A stretch of DNA of 25,728 nt from NCBI GenBank assembly GCA_947372535.1, contig CANBUA010000031.1, positions 1-25,728 on the forward strand, in the 5' to 3' direction. The position numbers and the translations under genes are program-made. This DNA is from Burkholderiales bacterium (lineage in GTDB: Bacteria > Pseudomonadota > Gammaproteobacteria > Burkholderiales > Burkholderiaceae). Below the pieces are notes generated by a model, which was given only the letters and a program-made list of their open reading frames with translations, did not search any database and had not been told where the DNA came from. Of this stretch, positions 8,081 through 14,906 are shown piece after piece. Numbering within the stretch: the stretch's first letter is position 1; the number at the start of each line of letters is the position of its first letter.

Positions 8081-9010
8081 ATGCCAGCTTCACTCGACGG
8101 CCAATTGGTCGTGGCCATTTCTTCGCGCGCGCTCTTTGATTTCGAAGAGGAGAACCGGCTGTTCGATGCGGGGAGCGATGACCGCGCCTACATGAAACTC
8201 CAGATGGAGCGCCTGGAGGTGCCGGCTCGCCAGGGCGTGGCCTTCCAGCTGGTCAACAAGCTGCTGGCCTTCAACACCTCGGATACCCGGCGTGTGGAGG
8301 TGGTGATCCTGTCTCGCAATGACCCAGGCTCGGGCTTGCGCGTGTTCCGCTCGGCCAAACACTACGGCCTGAGCATCGAGCGCGGTGTGTTCACACGCGG
8401 CCGCTCCAATTGGCAGTACCTGCGGCCTTTGAAGGCCAACCTCTTCCTGAGCATGAACGAGCCCGATGTGCGCTCTGCCCTGGATGCCGGCGTGCCGGCG
8501 GCACGTGTCCTGCCGCACGCGGCCCGTGGGGGCGATGGCCATCCCGCCGAAGTGCGCATTGCCTTCGACGGCGACGCGGTGTTGTTCTCCGACGAGGCCG
8601 AGCAGGTCTACCAGCGAGGTGGCCTGGACGCCTTTCAGCTGCATGAGGTCGAGCGCGCCACCAAGCCTTTGCCGGCGGGCCCCTTCAAGCCTTTGCTGCT
8701 GGCCCTGCATGCACTGCAACAGCCGATCGAAGGCGGTGGGGCCTCCTCAAGCAAGATGAAAATCCGCACGGCCCTGGTGACGGCGCGCAGCGCTCCGGCG
8801 CACGAACGTGCCATCCGAACCCTCATGGGCTGGGGCATTGAGGTGGATGAGGCCATGTTCCTGGGCGGCCTGCCCAAAGGCGCCTTCCTGCGCGAGTTCG
8901 AGCCTGATTTTTTCTTTGACGATCAGACCGGGCATGTCGAGAATGCCGCGCCGCATGTGCCTTCGGGCCATGTGGCCGCTGGCATCTCCAACCCGCCTTT
9001 GGTGTCTTGA
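8081..9010 (+). CDS. Cytosolic 5'-nucleotidase family protein
   Basis: This 309-residue protein matches the bacterial relatives of cytosolic 5'-nucleotidase I (Pfam 5-nucleotidase family), which hydrolyse nucleoside monophosphates. Characteristic stretches are LVVAISSRALFDFEEENRLF at residues 8-27, VEVVILSRNDPGSGLRVF, and the acidic FDGDAVLFSDEAE near residues 162-174 with Asp163 and Asp165. LVTARSAPAHERAI and FLGGLPKG follow towards the C-terminus. No signal peptide is present, so it should be cytoplasmic. The start has no clear Shine-Dalgarno sequence; an upstream in-frame start would overlap the AAA+ gene by about 90 bases and is less likely. The gene ends 8 bases before the convergent MOSC gene. 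Substrate preference cannot be read from the sequence. Confidence 0.87.
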   Translation: MPASLDGQLVVAISSRALFDFEEENRLFDAGSDDRAYMKLQMERLEVPARQGVAFQLVNKLLAFNTSDTRRVEVVILSRNDPGSGLRVFRSAKHYGLSIERGVFTRGRSNWQYLRPLKANLFLSMNEPDVRSALDAGVPAARVLPHAARGGDGHPAEVRIAFDGDAVLFSDEAEQVYQRGGLDAFQLHEVERATKPLPAGPFKPLLLALHALQQPIEGGGASSSKMKIRTALVTARSAPAHERAIRTLMGWGIEVDEAMFLGGLPKGAFLREFEPDFFFDDQTGHVENAAPHVPSGHVAAGISNPPLVS

Positions 9011-9018
9011 GCGTGTGA

Positions 9019-9609
9019 TCAGTCCCGCCTGCGCATTTTGACCTTGAACAGCTCGCGGATGCTGACCTCGCGCGGCCCAGGCTCGATCACATAGTGTTCG
9101 CCAGCGGCAATGCTGCCCGGCACGCGCACCGACAGGTAGTAGCCGCTGTAGCCCGACTGCACCATCAGCTTGGACGCCTGGCGGAACATCTTGGCCTCGA
9201 ATTTGAAGCAGGGCTGGCGCGGTTCGCTGACAGCCAGCGTGCAATCGGGAAAACGCAGCACGTCACCAATGTAGGCATCGGCTTCCAGCAGCCCCGTCAA
9301 GGTCAGGTTCTCGCCCATCAGGCCATGCGGTGGGGGCTGGTCCCAACCGGCCACCTGGGCCTGGGCACGCACGGTCTGCCAGAAAGCGTAGTGCTCATGC
9401 GGGTAGGCGTAGACGGCCTTGGACAGGCCGCCGTGCACGGTCAGGTCAACCTGCTCGTCGCCCGCCAGGCCCAACGGTGCCACGGTGATGCGCTCGGGCG
9501 CCTGCAAAGTGCTCACCGGCCGTTTGTCGATCGCCGTCATGATGCGGTGTCCGTCGATGATCACTTCATTGGCCTGGGCCACGTTCACGGACAGCAATTG
9601 GCAACTCAT
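9019..9609 (-). CDS. MOSC-domain protein, YiiM-like
   Basis: The 196-residue protein is a single MOSC domain of the YiiM type. MOSC domains bind molybdenum cofactor through a conserved cysteine, seen here as Cys134 in EPRQPCFKFEAK. Family landmarks include LGLAGDEQVDLTVHGG and KAVYAYPHEHY. GLMGENLTLTGL and IGDVLRF follow. E. coli YiiM reduces N-hydroxylated purines; whether this protein has the same substrate is not shown. The start is fixed by a strong AAGGAG ribosome-binding site 8 bases before the ATG. It lies 38 bases downstream of the modC-like gene on the same strand, so modB, modC and this gene probably form one molybdenum-related operon. The C-terminal tail (SIRELFKVKMRRRD) is a basic extension. 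Confidence 0.88.
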   Translation of the reverse strand: MSCQLLSVNVAQANEVIIDGHRIMTAIDKRPVSTLQAPERITVAPLGLAGDEQVDLTVHGGLSKAVYAYPHEHYAFWQTVRAQAQVAGWDQPPPHGLMGENLTLTGLLEADAYIGDVLRFPDCTLAVSEPRQPCFKFEAKMFRQASKLMVQSGYSGYYLSVRVPGSIAAGEHYVIEPGPREVSIRELFKVKMRRRD

Positions 9610-9647
9610 CGCGACAACTCCTTCAGGGGTGAATAACGATAACAGGC

Positions 9648-10802
9648 TCAAGGCCGCGACGCCACCGTCACGGCCATCGCCTTGAAGCTCACATAGCAGT
9701 CCATGCCCGGCGCCAGGTTCATCTGCTGAATGGATCGGCGCGTCAGCAGGGCCCACAGTGTTTCAGGCGTGTTGCCGCCCGACAAGTCGCCATTGGCGTC
9801 GTAGCGGCGCAGCACCTCGACTGCCACGGCGCCATAGGAGCCGTGCTCGCCGGCCAGCATCACTTGGGTGATCCGGGCGCGCAACTGGTTGGAGGCGCTG
9901 GACTCGGTCTGGGCCTCGCGGTGGATGTTGACGTCGCGGGCGCGGATCTTCAGGCGCACACGCTGGCCTTCGGAGGCCAACATGGCGGGCACCGAGACGC
10001 TTTGCCCAGCTACGTCGATGTCGGTCAGCAGCCACTGGATGTCGTGCTGGCGAACATTGCCTTCGATCACACTGCCGGCCTGCAAACCTTCGAGGAAGGT
10101 CGACAGCGACACATCGGAGAGGATGTGCTTGAGCGGCCCGGCGCTGGCCACGCGGCCCTCGTGCATGACCACCACGTCGTCGGCCAGCCGGATCACCTCG
10201 GCCATCCGGGGTGAGGTCAGCACAGTGGGGATCTTGTAGTGCGTCGTGATCTGGCTGAGCGCGTCGAGCATCAGGTCGCGGTCGCTGCCTTGCAAGTCAC
10301 CCAGCGGGTCGCGCAGGAACAAGGCATTGGGGTTGGACAGCAGGGCCCGCGCCAGGGCGACCTTCTGCCTCAGCAAGGCCGGCAAGGCAGCGGGCCGCAA
10401 GGGCAGGGCGGCCTGAAGGCTCAGGCGTTCGAGGACTTCATCCCAAGCCGGGCCCGTGGTCTTGGGCTTGACCCTGGCTTGCGCCCAGCGCAGGTTCTGC
10501 TTCACCGTCATGTGCGGAAAGACATGGCCTTTGGCGTCTATCCAGGCGAAGCGCCGGGCTTCCGGCGGCAGATTCACGCGGGTGGGGTGGTCGTACATGA
10601 CCTCCGTGCCCACGGTGACGCGGCCTGATTGTGTCTGCAACAGCCCAGCGGCGGCCTGCATGATGGCCGTCTTGCCCGAATTGGGCGGGCCGATCAGGGC
10701 ACACACATGGCCTGGCGCCACGCGAAAGCTCGACTGGATGTCCAGGCCGGGCTGGCGCAGCTTGAGGTCCACCGACAAGGCGCGGGGCAAATCACGCGTC
10801 AT
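9648..10802 (-). CDS. modC: ModC-like ABC protein with degenerate ATPase motifs
   Basis: The 384-residue protein has the layout of the molybdate-importer ATPase ModC: an ABC domain (about 1-230) followed by a C-terminal molybdate-binding (MOP) region (about 290-380). Walker A is intact (GPPNSGKT, Lys44). The other motifs are not. The Q-loop region reads FAWIDAKGHVFPH with no glutamine at the expected place. The signature LSGGE is LPALL (140-144) before RQKVALARAL. Walker B plus catalytic Glu, normally LDEP, is LRDP (Arg164, Asp165). The D-loop is GDLQ, and the switch histidine is Ser197 in LTSPRM. The frame is intact over its full length, so this is not simple decay. Its ATG overlaps the modB stop (ATGA), showing translational coupling. 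It could be a weak or regulatory ATPase, or a molybdate-binding pseudo-ATPase. Confidence 0.8.
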   Translation of the reverse strand: MTRDLPRALSVDLKLRQPGLDIQSSFRVAPGHVCALIGPPNSGKTAIMQAAAGLLQTQSGRVTVGTEVMYDHPTRVNLPPEARRFAWIDAKGHVFPHMTVKQNLRWAQARVKPKTTGPAWDEVLERLSLQAALPLRPAALPALLRQKVALARALLSNPNALFLRDPLGDLQGSDRDLMLDALSQITTHYKIPTVLTSPRMAEVIRLADDVVVMHEGRVASAGPLKHILSDVSLSTFLEGLQAGSVIEGNVRQHDIQWLLTDIDVAGQSVSVPAMLASEGQRVRLKIRARDVNIHREAQTESSASNQLRARITQVMLAGEHGSYGAVAVEVLRRYDANGDLSGGNTPETLWALLTRRSIQQMNLAPGMDCYVSFKAMAVTVASRP

Positions 10803-11530
10803 GCGGCCACACCTCGCGCTTGCGGTGGCAGGGCCAGGCGCCGCCAGCGCAGCCGGGTCCATTCGCTCAAGAGCATGGCCAGAACTGCCACGCCCAGGGA
10901 GACCATGCTCAGGCGCATGGCGATATCCTGACCGCGCGTGGTCTGCATCGCGCTCATCAAGGTCAGTGGCACGGTGGCCGCCTGCGGGCCGTGCTCCAGG
11001 AAATCGGGTGCGACCAAGGCGGCGGCCAACACCATGGAGGCGCCGGCCTCACCCCAGGCCGCGGCAAAACCGAGCGCGATGGCCGAGACCATGATGGGCG
11101 CGGCCTGCCCGGCCGTGATGCTCCACCAGGCGCCCCAGCGGCTGGCGCCCAGGGTGCGGGCCGTCAGCACCATGGTGTGATCGACCGACTCGAAGGCCGG
11201 CCGCATGGTGCGAATCATCAAAGGCAGCGTTAACGCCACGTTGACCATGACCAGGCCGTCGGGCACCAGGCGCAGTTGCCAGCCGGCCACCTCGGCCAGC
11301 CAGCGACCGGCCGGGCCATGGCGGTCCAGCACCACGACGACGGCCCAGCCAATCACCACCGGCGACAGCGCCAACGGCAACAACAGCATCGCATCCAGCA
11401 CCCAGCGGCCGCTTGGTCCCAGGCGGCCAGCCCAGGAGGCCGCCCACAACGCGGCTGGAAAACACAGCAGCACGGTGACGGCTGCAATGCAGGCGCTGAG
11501 GAAAAGGGCATCGAGCTCAATGGGGGTCAT
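10799..11530 (-). CDS. modB: Molybdate-type ABC transporter permease ModB
   Basis: The 243-residue polytopic membrane protein has about five to six hydrophobic helices and the ABC importer coupling loop. The loop reads TARTLGASRWGAWWSITAGQAAP at about residues 125-147; the glycine of the EAA motif is kept but the leading Glu-Ala-Ala is not. The helix after it (AAWGEAGASMVLAA) corresponds to the ALGEFGAT stretch of ModB proteins. I take the start encoding MTPIELDAL, which is where ModB proteins usually begin, although no clear ribosome-binding site precedes it. The stop overlaps the modC-like start by 4 bases. The periplasmic binding protein ModA is absent: upstream is a 299-base gap and then the divergent pckG. 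A tungstate or sulfate permease is the main alternative. Confidence 0.82.
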   Translation of the reverse strand: MTPIELDALFLSACIAAVTVLLCFPAALWAASWAGRLGPSGRWVLDAMLLLPLALSPVVIGWAVVVVLDRHGPAGRWLAEVAGWQLRLVPDGLVMVNVALTLPLMIRTMRPAFESVDHTMVLTARTLGASRWGAWWSITAGQAAPIMVSAIALGFAAAWGEAGASMVLAAALVAPDFLEHGPQAATVPLTLMSAMQTTRGQDIAMRLSMVSLGVAVLAMLLSEWTRLRWRRLALPPQARGVAA

Positions 11531-11636
11531 GAATGGGCGGCTTGATTTGTCACATGGTGGTGCTAGAGGCGCCCACGCCGGCACAGCATATGGCAAAGCG
11601 CCGCCCGGTGTGCTCTTGGACACGCTTGAAAGACGC

Positions 11637-11656
11637 GCCCCCTCAAAGCAGGGGGC
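11637..11656. repeat. GC-rich hairpin in the modB-pckG gap
   Basis: GCCCCCT and AGGGGGC form a perfect 7-bp stem with a 6-base loop (CAAAGC). An A-run follows on the plus strand (11662-11667), which would be a T-run before the hairpin on the minus strand, so it is not a terminator in either direction. It lies in the divergent gap between modB and pckG and may be a copy of a short dispersed palindromic repeat. Apart from this hairpin and the pckG leader structure, I see nothing recognisable in 11531-11829. Confidence 0.4.
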
Positions 11657-11743
11657 AGCCTAAAAAATGCAGAGTGAACTAAACTATCGGGCTCGATTCT
11701 CACCGGCATGCCCGTTTTTGATGGCATTTTGATGACCCCTTGC

Positions 11744-11810
11744 AGGGTGTCGAGAAGGCATTGGTGCCCCTTTACCGGGGCTCGATTGCCTTGTCGAGAC
11801 CTTGTTTTTT
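11744..11810 (+). promoter_or_regulatory. Terminator-like leader hairpin upstream of pckG (possible attenuator)
   Basis: A 17-base left arm (11744-11760) pairs with 11787-11803 at 14 of 17 positions. The loop holds a second small hairpin (GCCCC/GGGGC, around 11766-11781). The right arm is followed by TTGTTTTTT, ending at 11810, 10 bases before the pckG ribosome-binding site. A competing short stem, ACCC/GGGT at 11735-11748, overlaps the start of the left arm. Stem, T-run and competing stem together are the geometry of a transcription attenuator. No ligand-binding riboswitch core was recognised. Confidence 0.4.
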
Positions 11811-11829
11811 ACTTTTTGGAGCTCCTCTC

Positions 11830-13695
11830 ATGACCAACACCGCTGCAGCGGCACAGGTGAATGCACCTGCTTATGTCAAGAATGCGAAACTGATTGCCTG
11901 GGTGGCCGAGATGGCTGCCCTGACCCAGCCCAAAGACATCCACTGGTGTGACGGCTCCACGGAAGAGTACGACCGCCTGTGCGCCCAACTCGTGGCCGCC
12001 GGCAGCTTCAAGAAGCTCAACCCCGAACTGCGCCCCAACAGCTACTTGGCCGTGACCGACCCATCGGACGTGGCCCGCGTGGAAGACCGCACCTTCATCT
12101 GCGCCGACCGCAAGGAAGACGCTGGCCCCACCAACAACTGGTGCGAGCCCGCCGAAATGCGCGCCAAGCTGCAAACCGCTGACGACGCCCTGTTCAAGGG
12201 CTGCATGAAGGGCCGGACCATGTACGTGGTGCCCTTTTCGATGGGCCCCCTGGGGTCGGACATCGCCCACATCGGCGTCGAACTCTCTGACAGCGCCTAC
12301 GTGGCCGTCAACATGAAGCTCATGACCCGCATGGGCAAGGGCGTGATCGACGTGTTGGGCACAGATGGTGAGTTCGTGCCTTGCATGCACACCGTGGGCG
12401 CCCCGCTGGACGTGGGTCAGAAGGACACCATCTGGCCTTGCAACCCCACCGTCAAGTACATCGTTCACTACCCCACAACCCGCGAAATCTGGTCCTACGG
12501 CTCGGGCTACGGTGGCAACGCCCTGCTGGGCAAGAAGTGCTTCGCACTGCGCATCGCCTCGACCATGGGCCGCGCCCAAGGCTGGCTGGCCGAGCACATG
12601 CTGCTCCTGGGCGTCACCAATCCTCAAGGCCAGAAATTCCACGTGGCAGCCGCCTTCCCCAGCGCTTGCGGCAAGACCAACTTCGCCATGCTGATCCCGC
12701 CTGCCGGCTACAACGGCTGGCGTGTGACCACCATCGGTGATGACATCGCCTGGATCAAGCCCGGTGCCGATGGCCGCCTGTATGCCATCAACCCTGAAGC
12801 CGGCTATTTCGGCGTGGCGCCTGGTACCAACACCCTGACCAACCCCAACTGCATGAAGTCGCTGGACCGTGACGTGATCTTCACGAACGTGGCCCTGACC
12901 GATGACGGCGATGTGTGGTGGGAAGGCATGACCGACAGCGCCCCGGCCCACCTCGTGGACTGGCAAGGCAAGGACTGGACGCCCCAGATCGCCAAGGAAA
13001 CTGGCGCCAAGGCCGCCCACCCCAACGCCCGCTTCACCGTTGGCGCCGCCAACAACCCCGCGCTGGACCCCGAGTGGGACAACCCCGCCGGCGTGGCCAT
13101 CGATGCCTTCATCTTCGGCGGCCGCCGCTCGACCACCGTGCCGCTGGTGACGGAGGCCAAGGACTGGACCGAAGGCGTCTACATGGCCGCCACCATGGGC
13201 TCTGAGACCACCGCTGCGGCCTTCGGTGCCCAAGGCGTGGTGCGCCGCGACCCCTTCGCCATGCTGCCCTTCATGGGCTACAACATGAGCGACTACTTCC
13301 AGCACTGGCTGGACACGGGCGCCAAGCTGGAAGCCGCCGGCGCCAAGCTGCCCAAGATCTTCTGCGTGAACTGGTTCCGCAAGGGCGCCGACGGCAAGTT
13401 CGTCTGGCCTGGCTACGGCGAGAACATGCGCGTTCTGGAGTGGATGCTGGGCCGCCTCAATGGCACCGCCAAGGGCGTGGACAACGCTTTCGGCCTGAGC
13501 CCCGAGTACGAAGACGTCAACTGGAATGGCCTGAACTTCACCAAAGAGCAGTTCCAGTCGGTCATCGGCGTGGACAAGGCCGCCTGGACGCAAGAGCTGG
13601 CCCTGCACGAAGAGCTGTTCCAGCAGCTGTCCTACCACCTGCCGGCTGCCATGCCCGCCACCAAGGCCAAGATCGAGCAGCGCCTGGTGGCCTGA
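11830..13695 (+). CDS. pckG: Phosphoenolpyruvate carboxykinase, GTP-dependent
   Basis: The 621-residue cytosolic enzyme converts oxaloacetate and GTP to phosphoenolpyruvate, CO2 and GDP, the first committed step of gluconeogenesis. The GTP-type family is recognised by [12 protein letters not shown] near the N-terminus and by the P-loop FPSACGKTN with hyper-reactive Cys280 and Lys282. [13 protein letters not shown] and the late [13 protein letters not shown] and [21 protein letters not shown] stretches, which carry metal and guanine contacts, are also present. Length is typical for the family. The ATG at 11830 follows GGAG at a good distance; the GGAGCTCC around it is self-complementary and may partly hide the ribosome-binding site. 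The gene stands alone, with a terminator-like leader upstream and a strong terminator after the stop. Regulation by attenuation is inferred, not shown. Confidence 0.97.
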   Translation: MTNTAAAAQVNAPAYVKNAKLIAWVAEMAALTQPKDIHWCDGSTEEYDRLCAQLVAAGSFKKLNPELRPNSYLAVTDPSDVARVEDRTFICADRKEDAGPTNNWCEPAEMRAKLQTADDALFKGCMKGRTMYVVPFSMGPLGSDIAHIGVELSDSAYVAVNMKLMTRMGKGVIDVLGTDGEFVPCMHTVGAPLDVGQKDTIWPCNPTVKYIVHYPTTREIWSYGSGYGGNALLGKKCFALRIASTMGRAQGWLAEHMLLLGVTNPQGQKFHVAAAFPSACGKTNFAMLIPPAGYNGWRVTTIGDDIAWIKPGADGRLYAINPEAGYFGVAPGTNTLTNPNCMKSLDRDVIFTNVALTDDGDVWWEGMTDSAPAHLVDWQGKDWTPQIAKETGAKAAHPNARFTVGAANNPALDPEWDNPAGVAIDAFIFGGRRSTTVPLVTEAKDWTEGVYMAATMGSETTAAAFGAQGVVRRDPFAMLPFMGYNMSDYFQHWLDTGAKLEAAGAKLPKIFCVNWFRKGADGKFVWPGYGENMRVLEWMLGRLNGTAKGVDNAFGLSPEYEDVNWNGLNFTKEQFQSVIGVDKAAWTQELALHEELFQQLSYHLPAAMPATKAKIEQRLVA

Positions 13696-13733
13696 TCGGG
13701 CAGCACCCCCCTGTCGCCCCGTGGCGAGACTTG

Positions 13734-13759
13734 AAAACGGCCCTTCGGGGCCGTTTTTT
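13734..13759 (+). terminator. Intrinsic terminator of pckG
   Basis: A perfect 10-bp stem AAAACGGCCC/GGGCCGTTTT with a stable TTCG tetraloop is followed by further T residues. It starts 38 bases after the pckG stop codon. Confidence 0.92.
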
Positions 13760-13822
13760 CAGTGGCATCAGGGTCATGCCGCCCCATGTTTGAGTGGGTG
13801 TTGCATGAAATGCGTTGCAATC

Positions 13823-13834
13823 CATCCATGGATG
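13823..13834. repeat. Perfect 12-bp palindrome CATCCATGGATG
   Basis: The palindrome lies in the non-coding stretch between the pckG terminator and the first PEP-CTERM gene, about 155 bases before that gene's start. A second dyad, TTGCA-N10-TGCAA (13801-13820), sits directly before it and itself contains GCAT-GAA-ATGC. They may be operator sites for the downstream gene. No convincing -35/-10 pair was found beside them, so this is tentative. Confidence 0.35.
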
Positions 13835-13988
13835 AGGTTTGATCCCTCGTTCAGGGGTGGTGTGGTGACCACTTGTTGGCTATCGTGTCTGCATGTGGCT
13901 TGTCGTCACCAAAGCCTTGTCGCGTGTTCAAACGGCGGCGCGAAGGTCTGGTTGCCCTAATAGTTTGTTTTACCCAGGAGTAATTCTC

Positions 13989-14441
13989 ATGAAATTCAAG
14001 AGTTTGGCCGTTGTGGCCGCCTTGCTGGCGGGTGGCGTGGCCCACGCGGCTGGCGGTTCGCTCGCCTTGGTCGGCACCACGTTCAGCAGCGTGGCTGTTG
14101 GTGGTTCCGACGTGTGGACATTGAGCCTGCCCACCGTGTCGGTCGGTTCCGTGACATCGTTTTCGATCTCGGGCGGCGGTCTGACGGGCATCACCTTCAC
14201 CACAGCAGCTGGCGCAACGGTGCCTGGCTTGGTGTCCAGCGTTTCGTTGCCTTATGTGGGCGCCTTCGCGTTCAGCAACCTGGCGGCTGGCAACTACAAG
14301 CTGACCGTCTCGGGCACTGTTGGCGCTGCCTACGGCGTCACCACCGCCATCACGTCCGCCGTGCCTGAATCCGGCTCCGTGGCCCTGGCCCTGGCCGGCC
14401 TGGGTGTGGCTGGCCTGATGCTGCGCCGCCGTTCGGCCTGA
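13989..14441 (+). CDS. Small secreted PEP-CTERM-type protein
   Basis: The 150-residue product has a Sec signal peptide (MKFKSLAVVAALLAGGVAHA, cleavage near residue 20). A Gly/Ser/Thr/Val-rich beta-type body follows, then a C-terminal sorting signal at about 125-150: VPESGS, a hydrophobic helix and RRRSA. PEP-CTERM proteins are exported, cut by an exosortase and anchored in or released to the outer surface, often in biofilm-forming species. The proline-glutamate-proline is here VPES, so the second proline is missing. The segment GAFAFSNLAAGNYKLTVSGT resembles the FxDxF-type PEP-CTERM subgroup. The ATG at 13989 follows AGGAG at good spacing; upstream in-frame starts would spoil the signal peptide. 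The gene is flanked by terminators and so is monocistronic. No exosortase gene is in the window. Confidence 0.82.
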   Translation: MKFKSLAVVAALLAGGVAHAAGGSLALVGTTFSSVAVGGSDVWTLSLPTVSVGSVTSFSISGGGLTGITFTTAAGATVPGLVSSVSLPYVGAFAFSNLAAGNYKLTVSGTVGAAYGVTTAITSAVPESGSVALALAGLGVAGLMLRRRSA

Positions 14442-14495
14442 TCGATCCTCGATCCATTGACACAAGACGGGGCCACACTGGCCCTGGTCTTTGAG

Positions 14496-14519
14496 AAGCG
14501 ACCTCAGGGTCGCTTTTTT
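14496..14519 (+). terminator. Intrinsic terminator of the first PEP-CTERM gene
   Basis: A perfect 8-bp stem AAGCGACC/GGTCGCTT with loop TCAG runs into a run of six T residues. It lies 54 bases after the stop codon. Confidence 0.9.
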
Positions 14520-14542
14520 CATGGCCGTTTCAGCAGACTGTC

Positions 14543-14568
14543 ATCCCTTCAAATAAGGGATATCCCTT
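14543..14568. promoter_or_regulatory. Operator-like palindrome with three ATCCCTT units
   Basis: The heptamer ATCCCTT occurs at 14543-14549, inverted at 14555-14561 and again direct at 14562-14568. The last two form a perfect 14-bp palindrome, AAGGGATATCCCTT. The array lies directly upstream of, and touches, the probable -35 box of the small gene at 14626. Such spacing suits a dimeric repressor or activator with two adjacent sites. The regulator is unknown. Confidence 0.5.
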
Positions 14569-14594
14569 GGTTCAACGATTGCGTATGGTATGAA
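14567..14594 (+). promoter_or_regulatory. Candidate promoter of the 63-residue gene
   Basis: A weak -35 TTGGTT (14567-14572) and a -10 TATGAA (14589-14594) are 16 bases apart. The terminator of the preceding gene ends at 14519, so a promoter must lie between it and the start at 14626. The match to consensus is modest, which would suit an activator-dependent promoter. Confidence 0.35.
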
Positions 14595-14625
14595 TGCGTC
14601 GTTGAGCGGAAGAAGGAGGAACCTC

Positions 14626-14817
14626 ATGACTGTGCGTGCCATTTTGTTGATGTTGACCGTGTTGGTGCTGGCGTCTGCCGGCATCGGGTTGTTGCTCGGA
14701 ACCATGGCGGGCAATGACCCCCTGTCGTTGGGCAGCACCTTGTCCGAACCTTTTGCCCTGGTGCTGGCCGGGCTGGGCATGGGCGCCATGATGCTCAGGC
14801 GCTGCACCCTGCGCTGA
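14626..14817 (+). CDS. 63-residue membrane protein with a PEP-CTERM-like tail
   Basis: The product is only 63 residues: a hydrophobic N-terminal segment with one positive charge before it (MTVRAILLMLTVLVLASAG), about 15 polar residues, and then SEPFALVLAGLGMGAMMLRR. The tail closely follows the PEP-CTERM pattern of EP, aliphatic AGLG helix and basic end, though the first proline is replaced by serine. A near-ideal AAGGAGG ribosome-binding site lies 6 bases before this ATG, supporting real translation and this start. Between the two hydrophobic parts there is almost no passenger, so it could be a minimal exosortase substrate, a decoy or regulator of sorting, or a plain two-helix membrane peptide. 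It has its own terminator and operator-like site. Function is unknown. Confidence 0.7.
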   Translation: MTVRAILLMLTVLVLASAGIGLLLGTMAGNDPLSLGSTLSEPFALVLAGLGMGAMMLRRCTLR

Positions 14818-14839
14818 GGCGCTTATCCAGCCAACATCA

Positions 14840-14863
14840 AAAACGGGCCCGAGGGCCCGTTTT
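14840..14863. terminator. Bidirectional intrinsic terminator
   Basis: AAAACGGGCC and GGCCCGTTTT pair over 10 bp around a CGAG loop. T residues follow on the plus strand and the flanking A-run gives TTTTT on the minus strand. It sits between the convergent 63-residue gene and the esterase gene and can stop transcription from both sides. Confidence 0.85.
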
Positions 14864-14906
14864 GCTTTGAGTGGCAGGCTTGTTTCAAGCCCACCGCTGG
14901 CATTGG

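Noticed and set aside
11809..13638. A 609-codon open frame antisense to pckG
   Set aside because: It mirrors pckG in the high-GC antisense frame, is His/Gly/Val-rich and shows no domain.
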